Source of the DNA: Candidatus Accumulibacter conexus
GTDB lineage: Bacteria; Pseudomonadota; Gammaproteobacteria; Burkholderiales; Rhodocyclaceae
Assembly: GCA_017592775.1 (NCBI GenBank)
Contig: JAGFNJ010000038.1
Span: 1 to 52,718, forward strand
Length of the DNA: 52,718 bases
Direction of reading: 5' to 3'
Part shown: one piece after another, positions 1 to 8,272 of the stretch
Layout: every line of letters begins with the position of its first letter
Position numbering within the stretch: the stretch's first letter is position 1
Made by a program: the position numbers and the translations under genes
Notes under the pieces: generated by a model
What the model was told of the DNA's origin: nothing
What the model saw: the letters and a program-made list of their open reading frames with translations, nothing else
The model's database searches: none

Positions 1-126
1 CACCTCCGCCACCTTCGATGCCGGCAACACCCCGGAGAAGATTCCCCTACTTCCCTGCGCAAACTGATGTCTCAGCTTGACCGCCTCTCGCCTCAGGCTT
101 TCCTGTTGTGCACTCGCCGCTTTCAC
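1..126 (-). CDS. N-terminal end of a probable IS4-type transposase (partial)
   Basis: A reading frame runs off the left edge. I start it at a GTG (complement of 124-126) because a strong GAGGAGG ribosome site lies just upstream on the minus strand. The 42 visible residues include LRHQFAQGSRGIFSGVLPAS, which resembles the N-terminus of IS4-like DDE transposases (an LRxxFAQ...LPF..VLP pattern). The match is from memory and the catalytic part is outside the window. It begins 26 bp after the last gene of the hsd operon, so the operon probably ends at an IS insertion. A non-transposase identity is possible. Confidence 0.45.
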   Translation of the reverse strand, partial: MKAASAQQESLRREAVKLRHQFAQGSRGIFSGVLPASKVAEV

Positions 127-152
127 TCTGATCCACCTCCTCAACGGATGTC

Positions 153-467
153 CTACCAAGAAACCTCGTGGCAGGAGCTTACTTCCATTAATTCGGTAAT
201 GACAATAGGGTAACGTAGCGCCATGACGGGCAAGAACGGCATGGCGGATTGGCGTCCTTCAGCCCTGGCTTCGAGCAGATCGAGCACGAAACCGATGGGC
301 AGGTCTGGATTGTCTGCGATCACCTGCCGGGCAGAGGGCAACCGTCTGATTCGGTCGAGCAAGTCGACCAGCAAGGTGGTCACGAGTGCATCCGGGTCGA
401 CATTGGCAAACAGGCGATTGAACTCCTCGGCCAATTCGTCCGGTACATCAACGTTCAGCGTGGCCAT
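153..467 (-). CDS. Hypothetical 104-aa protein, last small gene of the hsd operon
   Basis: It begins MATLNVDVPDELAEEF, a pattern shared by many small antitoxin-like proteins (short strand followed by helices). No catalytic motif is visible and I cannot name a family. It starts 6 bp after the DUF2442 stop, so it is probably co-transcribed with the restriction-modification genes. The last residues (about 85-104) look unlike the acidic helical body. They may come from sequence of the neighbouring insertion element, which would make this a 3'-truncated gene. Role in a toxin-antitoxin pair is only a guess. Confidence 0.5.
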   Translation of the reverse strand: MATLNVDVPDELAEEFNRLFANVDPDALVTTLLVDLLDRIRRLPSARQVIADNPDLPIGFVLDLLEARAEGRQSAMPFLPVMALRYPIVITELMEVSSCHEVSW

Positions 468-473
468 GGCGAA

Positions 474-728
474 TCAGGTCGCCTCGGCGTGCGCGACCGG
501 CTTCGATTCCAGGTAGAGCGTGTCGTAACTCAGGTCGACTTCACCCGGCCATTCGACGGAGCCGGCCACCACCTTGGCAAGACCGAACAGGCCGGGGTGC
601 CGGATGCGCGTGAATACACCCTTTTCGAGGTAAGGCGCAGCATCGAAAATCCGGGTTTCGCCGTTTTCGAAGTACAGCAACAAACGATAGTCCGGCAGTG
701 GGGTCAGGTCTTTGACGTAAGGGTTCAT
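474..728 (-). CDS. DUF2442 family protein (second copy)
   Basis: An 84-aa protein starting at MNPYVKDLTPLPDYRL. A longer upstream frame exists, but the first 39 residues overlap the preceding gene and are Arg-rich, so I use the ATG at 728. The pattern of a small beta domain (YRLLLYFENGETRIFDAAPYL ... PGLF ... VEWPGEVDLSYDTLY) is typical of DUF2442. Members occur next to DUF4160 genes in many genomes and are suspected toxin-antitoxin or nucleic-acid-related proteins, but the function is unproven. It lies 7 bp behind another DUF2442 gene in the same operon. Confidence 0.75.
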   Translation of the reverse strand: MNPYVKDLTPLPDYRLLLYFENGETRIFDAAPYLEKGVFTRIRHPGLFGLAKVVAGSVEWPGEVDLSYDTLYLESKPVAHAEAT

Positions 729-735
729 GGCTGTT

Positions 736-1035
736 CTACGCCGCAGACTCCCCGGTATAGCCCCAAGCTTCGAATTGCGGGAGTAGTTTCGGGTCATCCT
801 TGAATGCCTGGAAATACACATATTCCGGCGCAAGGTCGGCGCCATTTGGCCAGACGATGGTTTTCAGCTCGCCATCCACCCTGACCTGGCGAAATTGCTC
901 GATGTCCTTCAGTGGCAGAAATACCCCCTGACCCAGTGCATCGGCAAGATCGGCAACGCCGGAACGACCGTTGTCGAAAGTGACGGCCAGTTTGTAATCG
1001 TCCAGATATTCGACAGCGGTGATGTGCAGGATCAT
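736..1035 (-). CDS. DUF2442 family protein (first copy)
   Basis: A 99-aa protein, MILHITAVEYLDDYKLAVTF..., with the DUF2442 core: a variable strand, FDNGRSGVADLADAL, then VDGELKTIVWPNGADLAPEYVY. It starts 4 bp after the DUF4160 stop. The DUF4160-DUF2442 arrangement recurs in many bacteria and is often listed as a putative toxin-antitoxin-like pair. That function is inferred from context and has not been shown. The paralogue immediately downstream shares the same architecture but little sequence, so it is not a recent duplication. Confidence 0.8.
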   Translation of the reverse strand: MILHITAVEYLDDYKLAVTFDNGRSGVADLADALGQGVFLPLKDIEQFRQVRVDGELKTIVWPNGADLAPEYVYFQAFKDDPKLLPQFEAWGYTGESAA

Positions 1036-1039
1036 GGTC

Positions 1040-1297
1040 TTACTCCAGCGGCTCGATAGGCTTGGGCATTTGCGCCTGACGGCACAGTTCCCAGTCGTTC
1101 ATCAATTCTACCTTGTGCAATTCACGCCATTCGAGCACATGACGAAGCGCGCGCGGTGGAAATTTTCCTTCAACAATGCCGGTTTCGATCTCGACCGTGA
1201 TTTCGAATTCGCCATATTTCGCATGAAAGTGGGGTGGCGCATGGTCGTTCCAGAGCATCGTAATCACGATGCCGAGAAACCGGCTGATGATGGGCAT
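1040..1297 (-). CDS. DUF4160 family protein
   Basis: An 85-aa protein containing the family hallmark: IVITMLWNDHAPPHFHAKYG (His-rich segment), then EITVEIETGIVEGKFPPRAL and an LxEWRELHKVELMNDW helix. DUF4160 is a short domain of unknown function commonly paired with DUF2442. The gene begins 2 bp after the hsdM stop codon, so translation is probably coupled to hsdM. It occupies the position where a specificity subunit (hsdS) normally sits in this type of operon. Confidence 0.85.
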   Translation of the reverse strand: MPIISRFLGIVITMLWNDHAPPHFHAKYGEFEITVEIETGIVEGKFPPRALRHVLEWRELHKVELMNDWELCRQAQMPKPIEPLE

Positions 1298-1299
1298 GG

Positions 1300-2757
1300 T
1301 CAGTTTTCTCCTTGCAGGGCGGCGGCCAGTACGCCCTTCAGTTTAGCCCGCGTCTCGCCAATTTTCGCTTGCAGGGCGACATATTCGGCGAGCAACGTTT
1401 CCGGATCATGCACCACAGCATCCGGGCTGTGGGGATTCTTGATGTCGAGGTTGTAGTTGCGCGCCTTGATGTCGGCGGCGCTGACCTTCCAGGCGAATTC
1501 GTTCTCGACCCGGTTGTTCCACCAGGCCTTCTCGGCTGCGAACTCCTCGATGCGCATGGGCTTGGTCTTGTTGTAGCTCTTCACGCCTGGCGGGTAGGGG
1601 TGTTCGTAGAACCAGACGTCCCGTGTCGGCGTGCCCTTGGTGAAGAAGAGCAGGTTGGTCCTGATGCCGGTGTAGGGGTTGAAGACGCCGTTGGGCAGGC
1701 GGACGATGGTGTGCAGGTTGCAGGTTTCGAGCAGTTGCTCCTTGATGCGCGTCTTGATGCCTTCGCCGAACAGCGTGCCGTCGGGCAGCACCAGCGCGGC
1801 GCGGCCGCCGTCCTTGAGCAGGTGCATGATGAGGACGAGGAAGAGGTCGGCGGTTTCGCGGGTGCGGAAGGTGGCGGGGAAGTTGCTCTCGATGCCGTCT
1901 TCTTCCATGCCGCCGAAGGGCGGGTTGGTGACGATGACATCGACGCGGTCGCGCGGGCCGTAGTCGCGCAGCGGGCGGGCGAGGGTGTTGTCGTGGCGGA
2001 CGTTGGTCGGCACGTCCAGCCCGTGCAGGATCATGTTGGTGGTGCACAGCAGGTGCGGCAGCGGCTTCTTCTCGACGCCGTTGATGCAGCGCTGCAGGAG
2101 TTGCTCGTCTTCGACCGTCCTGACGTGTTGCTTGCGTACGTGTTCGATGGCGCAGGTGAGGAAGCCGCCGGTGCCGCAGGCGGGGTCGAGGATTTTCTCG
2201 CCCAATCGGGGGGCGACCGCATCGACCATGAATTGGGTGACCGGACGCGGCGTGTAATACTCGCCGGCGTTGCCGGCATTCTGCAGGTCGCGCAGGATCT
2301 GTTCGTAGAGGTCGCCGAAGAGGTGACGGTCCTGCGCCTTGTTGAAGTCGACGCCGGCGACGATCCTGTTGATCACCTGGCGCATCAGGTGGCCGGACTT
2401 CATGTAGTTGTAGGCATCCTCGAAGACGCTGCGGATGACGAAGCCGCGCCGGTCGGCATGCGCCGGCTGCAGGTTCTTGAGGGTGGGGAAGAGCCGGATG
2501 TTGATGAAGTCGAGCAGCTCGTCGCCGGTCATGCCCTCGGGGTCGGCCGCCCAGTTGCGCCACCGCAGCCGCTCGGGGATCGGCGAACGGTAGTCGCCAT
2601 CATTCGCTTCGAGCAGCTCGTACTCGGTTTCCTTGTCGTCGTAGATCTTGAGGAAGAACATCCAGACGAGCTGGCCGATGCGCTGCGCGTCGCCATCGAC
2701 GCCAACATCCTTGCGCATGATGTCCTGGATGGATTTGATGGTGGTGGAGAGGGACAT
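1300..2757 (-). CDS. hsdM: Type I restriction-modification DNA methyltransferase subunit HsdM
   Basis: A 485-aa N6-adenine methyltransferase. The N-terminal HsdM helical domain (about 1-130) is followed by the SAM-binding Rossmann domain, with motif I DPACGTGGF at about 191-199 and the catalytic NPPF tetrad at about 278-281. It would methylate target adenines as part of an HsdM2S complex and support HsdR in the restriction complex. Both catalytic motifs are intact and the length is normal for this clade. It is preceded by a 160-aa gene and hsdR, and followed 2 bp later by DUF4160. No HsdS subunit is found in the window, so specificity must come from elsewhere or has been lost. Confidence 0.95.
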   Translation of the reverse strand: MSLSTTIKSIQDIMRKDVGVDGDAQRIGQLVWMFFLKIYDDKETEYELLEANDGDYRSPIPERLRWRNWAADPEGMTGDELLDFINIRLFPTLKNLQPAHADRRGFVIRSVFEDAYNYMKSGHLMRQVINRIVAGVDFNKAQDRHLFGDLYEQILRDLQNAGNAGEYYTPRPVTQFMVDAVAPRLGEKILDPACGTGGFLTCAIEHVRKQHVRTVEDEQLLQRCINGVEKKPLPHLLCTTNMILHGLDVPTNVRHDNTLARPLRDYGPRDRVDVIVTNPPFGGMEEDGIESNFPATFRTRETADLFLVLIMHLLKDGGRAALVLPDGTLFGEGIKTRIKEQLLETCNLHTIVRLPNGVFNPYTGIRTNLLFFTKGTPTRDVWFYEHPYPPGVKSYNKTKPMRIEEFAAEKAWWNNRVENEFAWKVSAADIKARNYNLDIKNPHSPDAVVHDPETLLAEYVALQAKIGETRAKLKGVLAAALQGEN

Positions 2758-2767
2758 GAGCCAGGGC

Positions 2768-3250
2768 TCAGGACGTGGCGGAACGCTGCGGTGGCGCCGA
2801 AATCGCCGCTGCCGTCACATGCACCTTGTTGCCGACAAGCTGCAGGTCACACGAAACAATGAAGCGCTTGTCGTCGGGAAACATGAGGCGCTTTTTTTCG
2901 ATCAGCCGCAGAAGCTCTGCCTGCGCCGCCGCCGCACCACCCGGGTCGGTTTTTCGAGCGAAGTCGCCAAGATTCTTCAGCGTATTCGCCTGCTCTTCCA
3001 GGGGCAACAGGCTGACATTCCATGCAAGAACGATTGCCTTCGCCCGATGGCGGTATTCGTCCAGCGACGCATCCTCACCGACTTCGCTGTCGAGGATTTT
3101 GCTGATGCCGTTGGAAATCTTCTGCTCCTGCGGCAAATCGCTGCGAATCACCAGTGGATGATCGACCCCCCATGCCTTCAGTCTCGATTGTGTGGCATTC
3201 AACAATTCCCTTGTCCGCGCTGCGACCTTGCGACGACTGGCTTTCCCCAT
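2768..3250 (-). CDS. Hypothetical protein between hsdR and hsdM
   Basis: A 160-aa soluble protein with a basic N-terminus (MGKASRRKVAARTRELL), mainly helical, and a C-terminal strand region (RFIVSCDLQLVGNKVHVTAAA). There are no membrane segments, cysteine motifs or recognisable catalytic residues, and I do not recognise the family. It starts 18 bp after the hsdR stop and ends 10 bp before hsdM, so it is firmly inside the restriction-modification operon. A role in regulating or assembling the complex is possible but unsupported. Confidence 0.65.
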   Translation of the reverse strand: MGKASRRKVAARTRELLNATQSRLKAWGVDHPLVIRSDLPQEQKISNGISKILDSEVGEDASLDEYRHRAKAIVLAWNVSLLPLEEQANTLKNLGDFARKTDPGGAAAAQAELLRLIEKKRLMFPDDKRFIVSCDLQLVGNKVHVTAAAISAPPQRSATS

Positions 3251-3268
3251 GCTGCTGCTTCCTTTTCC

Positions 3269-5632
3269 CTATGCGTAAAGTTGCTGTTCAAGTTCCTGAA
3301 CGGCCTTGAGGTAGCCGGACTTGCCGCCAAAGGCGGCAACCAGTTCCGGCGCGGTCCCCAGCCTGGAAAATGGATCAAGCGTCAGAATCTTGATGTCTTC
3401 GATGCTCTCGATGCCGGTGTCGGCGTACTTGACGAGCAGGGCGTCGAGGACGGCGCGGGCCTGGTCGCCATACCTGGTGAAGACGTCGCGCTTCCTGAGC
3501 TGTTCGGCGCGCTCCTTGCGCGACAGCGGCGGGCGGTCGAAGGCGACGTGGCAGATCAGGTCGAAGGGGTCGAAAGCCTTGCCCTGTTTCTTGCCGACTT
3601 CCTCGGCCAGTGCTTCGAGGAGCACGCCCTGGGTTTCGAGTTCGTCGATGACTGCCTTCTTGCGCTCGGCGCCGGTCCAGCGGCGCAGGAAATCATCGAC
3701 CGAGGCGTACTCCTTGCGCACGGCCTTGCGCGTGTAGTCCTTGAGCGACTCGGTGATCAGCTTGCCGTCCGGGCCGTAGTACTGGACGCGCTCGGCGACC
3801 ACGTAGACGGTGACCTCGCCGCCGACGACGTACTTGATGCGCTTTTCGCCCCGAGGTTGGGGAGGGAATGGCGGCTCGGGGGGAGTTTCGCCGGGCGGAA
3901 TGTCATCGTCAGCGGGGGGAGGGTCCGGCGGAACAGGAGGGTCATCACCCTTGGGTTCATGGATTTGCTCGGCGGGGCCGTCGAAATCCGGGTCGGCAAA
4001 CAGCTCCGTGGCCTTCTTGAAGTCCATGATGGTGAACCAGTACTTGTCGAAGTCCTCGTTGATGCGGGTGCCGCGGCCGATGATCTGCTTGAATTCGGTC
4101 ATCGACTGGATGCGCTGGTCGAGGACGATGAGCTTGCAGGTCTGCGCGTCGACGCCGGTGGTCATCAGCTTGCTGGTGGTGGCGATGACCGGGTAGCGGC
4201 TCTCCGGGTCGATGAAGTTGTCGAGTTCGGCCTTGCCTTCCTGTTCGTCGCCGGTGATGCGCATGACGTACTTGCGGTTCTCGGCGATGCGCTCGGGGTT
4301 GAGGTTGGTCAGCGCCTGGCGCATGCGCTCGGCGTGGTCGATGTCCTCGCAGAAGACGATGGTCTTGGCGAAGGGGTCGGTGGCCTTGAGGAATTCGGTG
4401 ATCTTGCCGGCGACGAGTTCGGTGCGCTTCTCCAGCACGAGGCTGCGGTCGAAGTCCTTCTGGTTGTAGATGCGGTCTTCGATCAGCTTGCCGTGCCTGT
4501 CGGTCTGCCCCTGGCTGGGCCGCCAGCCCTGCAGGTCCTTGTCGATGTCGATGCGCACGACCTTGTAGGGGGCGAGGAAGCCGTCGTCGATGCCCTGGCG
4601 CAGCGAGTAGGTGTAAACCGGCTCGCCGAAGTAGTGGATGTTGGAGACGTCCTTCGTTTCCTTGGGCGTGGCGGTCAGGCCGATATGGGTGGCGCCGGAG
4701 AAGTAATCGAGAATCTCGCGCCACGCCGAGTCTTCGGCGGCGCTGCCGCGATGGCATTCGTCGATGACGATCAGGTCGAAGAAATCGGGCGAGAACTGCT
4801 TGTAGATGTTCTTTTCTTCTTCATTGCCGGTGACCGCCTGATAGAGCGACAGGTAGATCTCGAAGGCCTTGTTGGCCTGCCGGTTGACGATTTTGGTCAT
4901 CGCCTGGCCGAAGGGCTTGAAGTCGTTGGTGCGGGCCTGGTCAGCGAGGATGTTGCGGTCGACGAGGAAAAGGATGCGTTTTCTGGCTTTCGACTTCCAC
5001 AGCCGCCAGATGATCTGGAAGGCGGTGTAGGTCTTGCCGGTGCCGGTGGCCATGACCAGCAGGATGCGCTGCTGTCCGCGGGCGATGGCTTCGATCGTCC
5101 GGTTGATGGCGTTGATCTGGTAATAGCGCGCGGTCTTGCCACTGCCGTCGTCGTAGTAGGGCGTCTCGACCGTGACCCGCTTTTCGGGGCCGGCGATGCC
5201 CTTCCAGGCGCAGTAGCGTTGCCAGAGCTCGTCTGGCGTCGGGAAAGCGTCGATCGCCATTTGCTGCTCGATGGGGGCGTGTTGGCCGGTGCGGTCGTGC
5301 ACGAGGAAAGCGTCGCCGTTGCTGCTGATGGCGAAGGGGAGGTCGAGCGTCTCAGCGTAACCCAGCACCTGCTGCATGCCGTCGCCGACGCTATGGTTGT
5401 TGTCCTTGGCCTCGATGACGGCGATGGGCAGGTTGGGGGCGTAGTAGAGGATGTAGTCGGCCCGCTTCTGCTTGCCCCGCGTGTGCAGCTTGCCGCGCAC
5501 GATGACGCGGCCCTTGGTGAAGCTTACTTCTTCACGCACCTGAGTGGCGAAGTCCCAGCCTGCCCGCTGCAGGGCAGGGGTGATGTACTGGGTGCAGATG
5601 TCGCGCTCGGAGAGGCTTTTCTTGTTGGGCAC
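3269..5632 (-). CDS. hsdR: Type I restriction endonuclease/translocase subunit HsdR
   Basis: A 787-aa motor-nuclease subunit. The N-terminal HsdR nuclease domain has a PD-(D/E)xK pattern: Asp59, then Glu74-x-Lys76 in AVIEAKDNN. The SF2 helicase domain has Walker A ATGTGKT (about 195-201), a DECH box (about 291-294), the SAT-like GLTATP motif and the late motif [11 protein letters not shown] Pro-rich linker (about 560-595) precedes an EcoEI-type C-terminal domain. The start codon is GTG. It is the first gene of the operon. All nuclease and motor motifs look intact, so the subunit should be functional if a specificity subunit exists. Confidence 0.95.
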   Translation of the reverse strand: MPNKKSLSERDICTQYITPALQRAGWDFATQVREEVSFTKGRVIVRGKLHTRGKQKRADYILYYAPNLPIAVIEAKDNNHSVGDGMQQVLGYAETLDLPFAISSNGDAFLVHDRTGQHAPIEQQMAIDAFPTPDELWQRYCAWKGIAGPEKRVTVETPYYDDGSGKTARYYQINAINRTIEAIARGQQRILLVMATGTGKTYTAFQIIWRLWKSKARKRILFLVDRNILADQARTNDFKPFGQAMTKIVNRQANKAFEIYLSLYQAVTGNEEEKNIYKQFSPDFFDLIVIDECHRGSAAEDSAWREILDYFSGATHIGLTATPKETKDVSNIHYFGEPVYTYSLRQGIDDGFLAPYKVVRIDIDKDLQGWRPSQGQTDRHGKLIEDRIYNQKDFDRSLVLEKRTELVAGKITEFLKATDPFAKTIVFCEDIDHAERMRQALTNLNPERIAENRKYVMRITGDEQEGKAELDNFIDPESRYPVIATTSKLMTTGVDAQTCKLIVLDQRIQSMTEFKQIIGRGTRINEDFDKYWFTIMDFKKATELFADPDFDGPAEQIHEPKGDDPPVPPDPPPADDDIPPGETPPEPPFPPQPRGEKRIKYVVGGEVTVYVVAERVQYYGPDGKLITESLKDYTRKAVRKEYASVDDFLRRWTGAERKKAVIDELETQGVLLEALAEEVGKKQGKAFDPFDLICHVAFDRPPLSRKERAEQLRKRDVFTRYGDQARAVLDALLVKYADTGIESIEDIKILTLDPFSRLGTAPELVAAFGGKSGYLKAVQELEQQLYA

Positions 5633-5822
5633 GGAAGAGCGGCTGAAGCGCGGGTGACTGCGTGAATGCCCATGTTACTGCGGCATCGCGCGGGATGATA
5701 GTCCGGCACCCGCCACCGACTCGCCGTTCCGCTGCCAAACTCGGATGCCTGTTGGCGACCGTCCTATTGATCTGTCTCGTCGTTGATGTGCAAGTCGCGT
5801 CAGCGACTCGCGAATCGGGGGA

Positions 5823-5870
5823 AACGGTCATGACTTTCATCATCAGGGGTGTGCGCAAGTCATGACCGTT
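5823..5870. repeat. Perfect 14-bp inverted repeat with 20-nt loop
   Basis: AACGGTCATGACTT (5823-5836) and its exact complement AAGTCATGACCGTT (5857-5870) flank a 20-nt loop. The arms contain the palindrome GTCATGAC. The site lies in the 280-bp gap between the start of hsdR (about 190 bp away) and the end of the VTT-reductase gene (43 bp away). No T-run follows on either strand, so a standard intrinsic terminator is unlikely. It could be a paired operator or an RNA hairpin. The rest of the 5633-5912 gap holds nothing else I can call. Confidence 0.7.
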
Positions 5871-5912
5871 CGCTCCATCGCGGCCTGCTCGCGACGATTT
5901 CTTCACAAGCTC

Positions 5913-8063
5913 TCAGCCGCCGCCCCGCCGCCAGGTGTGCCAGCGTTCGACCCAGCGCAGCAGCTCTGCCGGCGCGTGCGCCTTCTTCCAGACGCCGGCG
6001 ACGTACTTGTTCGCCTCGGCGAGCGTCGGGTAGATGTGGATCGTGCCGAGGATGCGGTTGAGCCCGATTCCCTGCTTCATCGCCAGGACGTATTCGGCGA
6101 TGAGGTCGCCGGCGTGCTCGCCGACGATCGTCACGCCGAGGATGCGGTCCTTGCCGGGAACGGTCAGCACCTTGATGAAGCCATGTGCCTCGCCGTCGGC
6201 GATCGCGCGGTCGAGGTCGTCGATGTCGTAGCGCGAGACCTCGTAGGCGATTCCGCGCTCCTTCGCCTCCTGCTCGTTGAGGCCGACGCGGGCGACCTCG
6301 GGCTCGACGAAGGTCGACCACGGGATCACCGAGTAGTCGGCGCGGAACTTGCGAAACGGCGCGAAGAGGGCGTTGACTGCGGCGTACCACGCCTGGTGCG
6401 CGGCGGTGTGGGTGAACTGGAACGGCCCGGCGACGTCGCCGGCGGCATAGATGTTCGGGTAGCGCGTCTGCAGGAATTCGTTGATCGCGACCGTGCGCTC
6501 ACCCGGGATGCCGAGTTCCTCGAGGCCGTAGCCGCTGAGGTTGCCGACGCGGCCGAGCGCCACCAGCAAGCCGTCGAAGGGGATGCGGACCGCGCTGCCG
6601 GCATGTTCGGCGACCAGGATCTTCTCGCCCTGCTCGATGACGAACTCCTTCGCCTGGTGCTCGAGCAGCAGCCGCACGCCCTCGGCGCGAAAGCGTTCGG
6701 CGACCATCGCCGACACCTCGGGATCCTCGCGCGGCATGATGCGCGGACCACGCTCGACCTGCGTCACCTGCGCGCCGAGGCGGGCGAAGGTCTGCGTCAA
6801 CTCGGAGCCGATCGGCCCGCCGCCGAGAACGAGCAGGCGGCGCGGCAACTGGCGCAGGTCCCAGACGGTATCCGATGTCAGGTAACCGACCGCATCGATC
6901 CCCGGCAGCGGTGGCACGAAGGGCCGCGCACCGGTGGCGATGACGATGCTGCGCGTGCTGAGCGTCTGCGTCGTGCCGTCGTGGCGGCTGATCTCGACCT
7001 GCCACGGCGAGACGATTCGCGCCGAGCCCTCGACCACATCGACGCCGAGCTGGCTGTAGCGCTCGACCGAGTCGTGCGGCTCGACGGTACGGATGATCCG
7101 CTGCACACGTTCCATCACCTCGGCGAAGTCGAAGCGTGCTGTGGCCTCGGCAATGCCGAACTCGCGCGCGCGGGCGATGTGCGACAGCAGCTTGGCCGAA
7201 CGGATCAGCGCTTTCGACGGCACGCAGCCGGTGTTCAGGCAGTCGCCGCCCATGCGGTGCTTCTCGACCAGGGTCACCCTGGCCTTGACGGCAGCGGCGA
7301 TGTAGGAAGTGACGAGGCCGGCGCTGCCGGCGCCGATGACCACCAGGTTGCGGTCGAAGCGCGGCGGTCTCTGCCAGCCGGCGTAGACCTTGCGCGCCTG
7401 CCCCGCGTCGACGATCTTGCGCGCCAGCAGGGGAAACAGACCAAGCAGCGCGAACGAGGCGAGCAGGCCGGGCGAGACGATGCCGGCCAGTGAATCGATG
7501 CGCGCCAGTTGCGTGCCGGCATTGACGTACACGACGGTGCCGGCGAGCATGCCGACCTGACTGACCCAGTAGAAGGTGCGCGCCTTCATCGCCGTCAGTC
7601 CGAGCAGCAGATTGACCAGGAAGAAGGGGAAGACCGGGATCAGCCGCAGCGTGAACAGATAGAACGGACCGTCCCGCCGGATGCCTTCATCCACCGCCTT
7701 GAGGCGTTCGCCGAAGCGCCCGCCGACCCAGTCGCGGAGCAGGAAGCGCGCGGCGAGAAAGGCCAGCGTGGCACCGATCGACGAGGCAAAGGAGACGATG
7801 ACGGTGCCCCAGAGCACGCCGAAGATGGCGCCACCGGCGAGGGTCATCAGCGCGGCGCCGGGCAGCGACAGCGCGGTGACCGCGACGTAGGCGAGGAGAT
7901 AGAGGCCGGCAACCTGCCACGGGTGCTGCCGATGGTAATCGCCGAGCGCCGCCTGCTGCGCCTTCAGCGCATCGAGGCTGAGATACTGGCCGAGTCCGAG
8001 CTGGAAGTAGGCGACGACGGCGACGGCGATGACGGCGAGGATGACGATCTTCTTGCTGTTCAT
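5913..8063 (-). CDS. VTT-domain membrane protein fused to a MerA/Lpd-like flavin disulfide reductase
   Basis: A 716-aa protein. I start at the ATG at 8063 because AGGA lies 6 nt upstream; an ATG two codons earlier is possible. Residues 1-215 carry several membrane segments of the VTT (TVP38/TMEM64, SNARE-associated) type. Residues about 238-716 form a class I pyridine-nucleotide disulfide reductase, with FAD motif VVIGAGSAGL (241-250), redox pair C275-LNTG-C280, NAD motif LGGGPIGSEL, AAGDVAGPFQFTH, and a C-terminal dimer segment with HIYPTLAE. It probably reduces a disulfide or quinone-like substrate at the inner membrane. The N-terminal metal-binding domain of mercuric reductase is absent. 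Such fusions are known in proteobacteria, but their substrate is not established. Confidence 0.9.
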   Translation of the reverse strand: MNSKKIVILAVIAVAVVAYFQLGLGQYLSLDALKAQQAALGDYHRQHPWQVAGLYLLAYVAVTALSLPGAALMTLAGGAIFGVLWGTVIVSFASSIGATLAFLAARFLLRDWVGGRFGERLKAVDEGIRRDGPFYLFTLRLIPVFPFFLVNLLLGLTAMKARTFYWVSQVGMLAGTVVYVNAGTQLARIDSLAGIVSPGLLASFALLGLFPLLARKIVDAGQARKVYAGWQRPPRFDRNLVVIGAGSAGLVTSYIAAAVKARVTLVEKHRMGGDCLNTGCVPSKALIRSAKLLSHIARAREFGIAEATARFDFAEVMERVQRIIRTVEPHDSVERYSQLGVDVVEGSARIVSPWQVEISRHDGTTQTLSTRSIVIATGARPFVPPLPGIDAVGYLTSDTVWDLRQLPRRLLVLGGGPIGSELTQTFARLGAQVTQVERGPRIMPREDPEVSAMVAERFRAEGVRLLLEHQAKEFVIEQGEKILVAEHAGSAVRIPFDGLLVALGRVGNLSGYGLEELGIPGERTVAINEFLQTRYPNIYAAGDVAGPFQFTHTAAHQAWYAAVNALFAPFRKFRADYSVIPWSTFVEPEVARVGLNEQEAKERGIAYEVSRYDIDDLDRAIADGEAHGFIKVLTVPGKDRILGVTIVGEHAGDLIAEYVLAMKQGIGLNRILGTIHIYPTLAEANKYVAGVWKKAHAPAELLRWVERWHTWRRGGG

Positions 8064-8272
8064 GCTCATTCCTGGGCTGTGGTTGCGTGCGCTGGGGCGT
8101 GCCCGGCGGTGCCGGTATTGTCGGTGCTGATGATGTTTCGTCGCTGTCGTCGGCGAGAACTTACGCGCCATCGGGGCGCGGCCGCGGGCGCCCCGGTCGT
8201 TGCGACACCGCCCGACCGACCGGCGGGCGCCGCGGCGATGGTTGCGGCGCTGCGGCAGCGACTGCCGCAGCT

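Noticed and set aside
1312-2862. A 516-aa plus-strand frame opposite hsdM
   Set aside because: Antisense shadow of hsdM without motifs or a ribosome site.
2648-5665. A 1005-aa open frame on the plus strand opposite hsdR
   Set aside because: Asp/Val/Gly-rich low-complexity product from the antisense of a GC-rich gene; hsdR on the other strand has all family motifs.
5662-5865. A 67-aa plus-strand frame with a hydrophobic stretch between hsdR and the flavoprotein gene
   Set aside because: No ribosome site, Arg-rich start, and it runs into the inverted repeat; one hydrophobic segment alone is weak evidence.
5862-7493. A 543-aa plus-strand frame opposite the VTT-reductase gene
   Set aside because: Composition typical of antisense frames; the minus-strand protein is clearly real.
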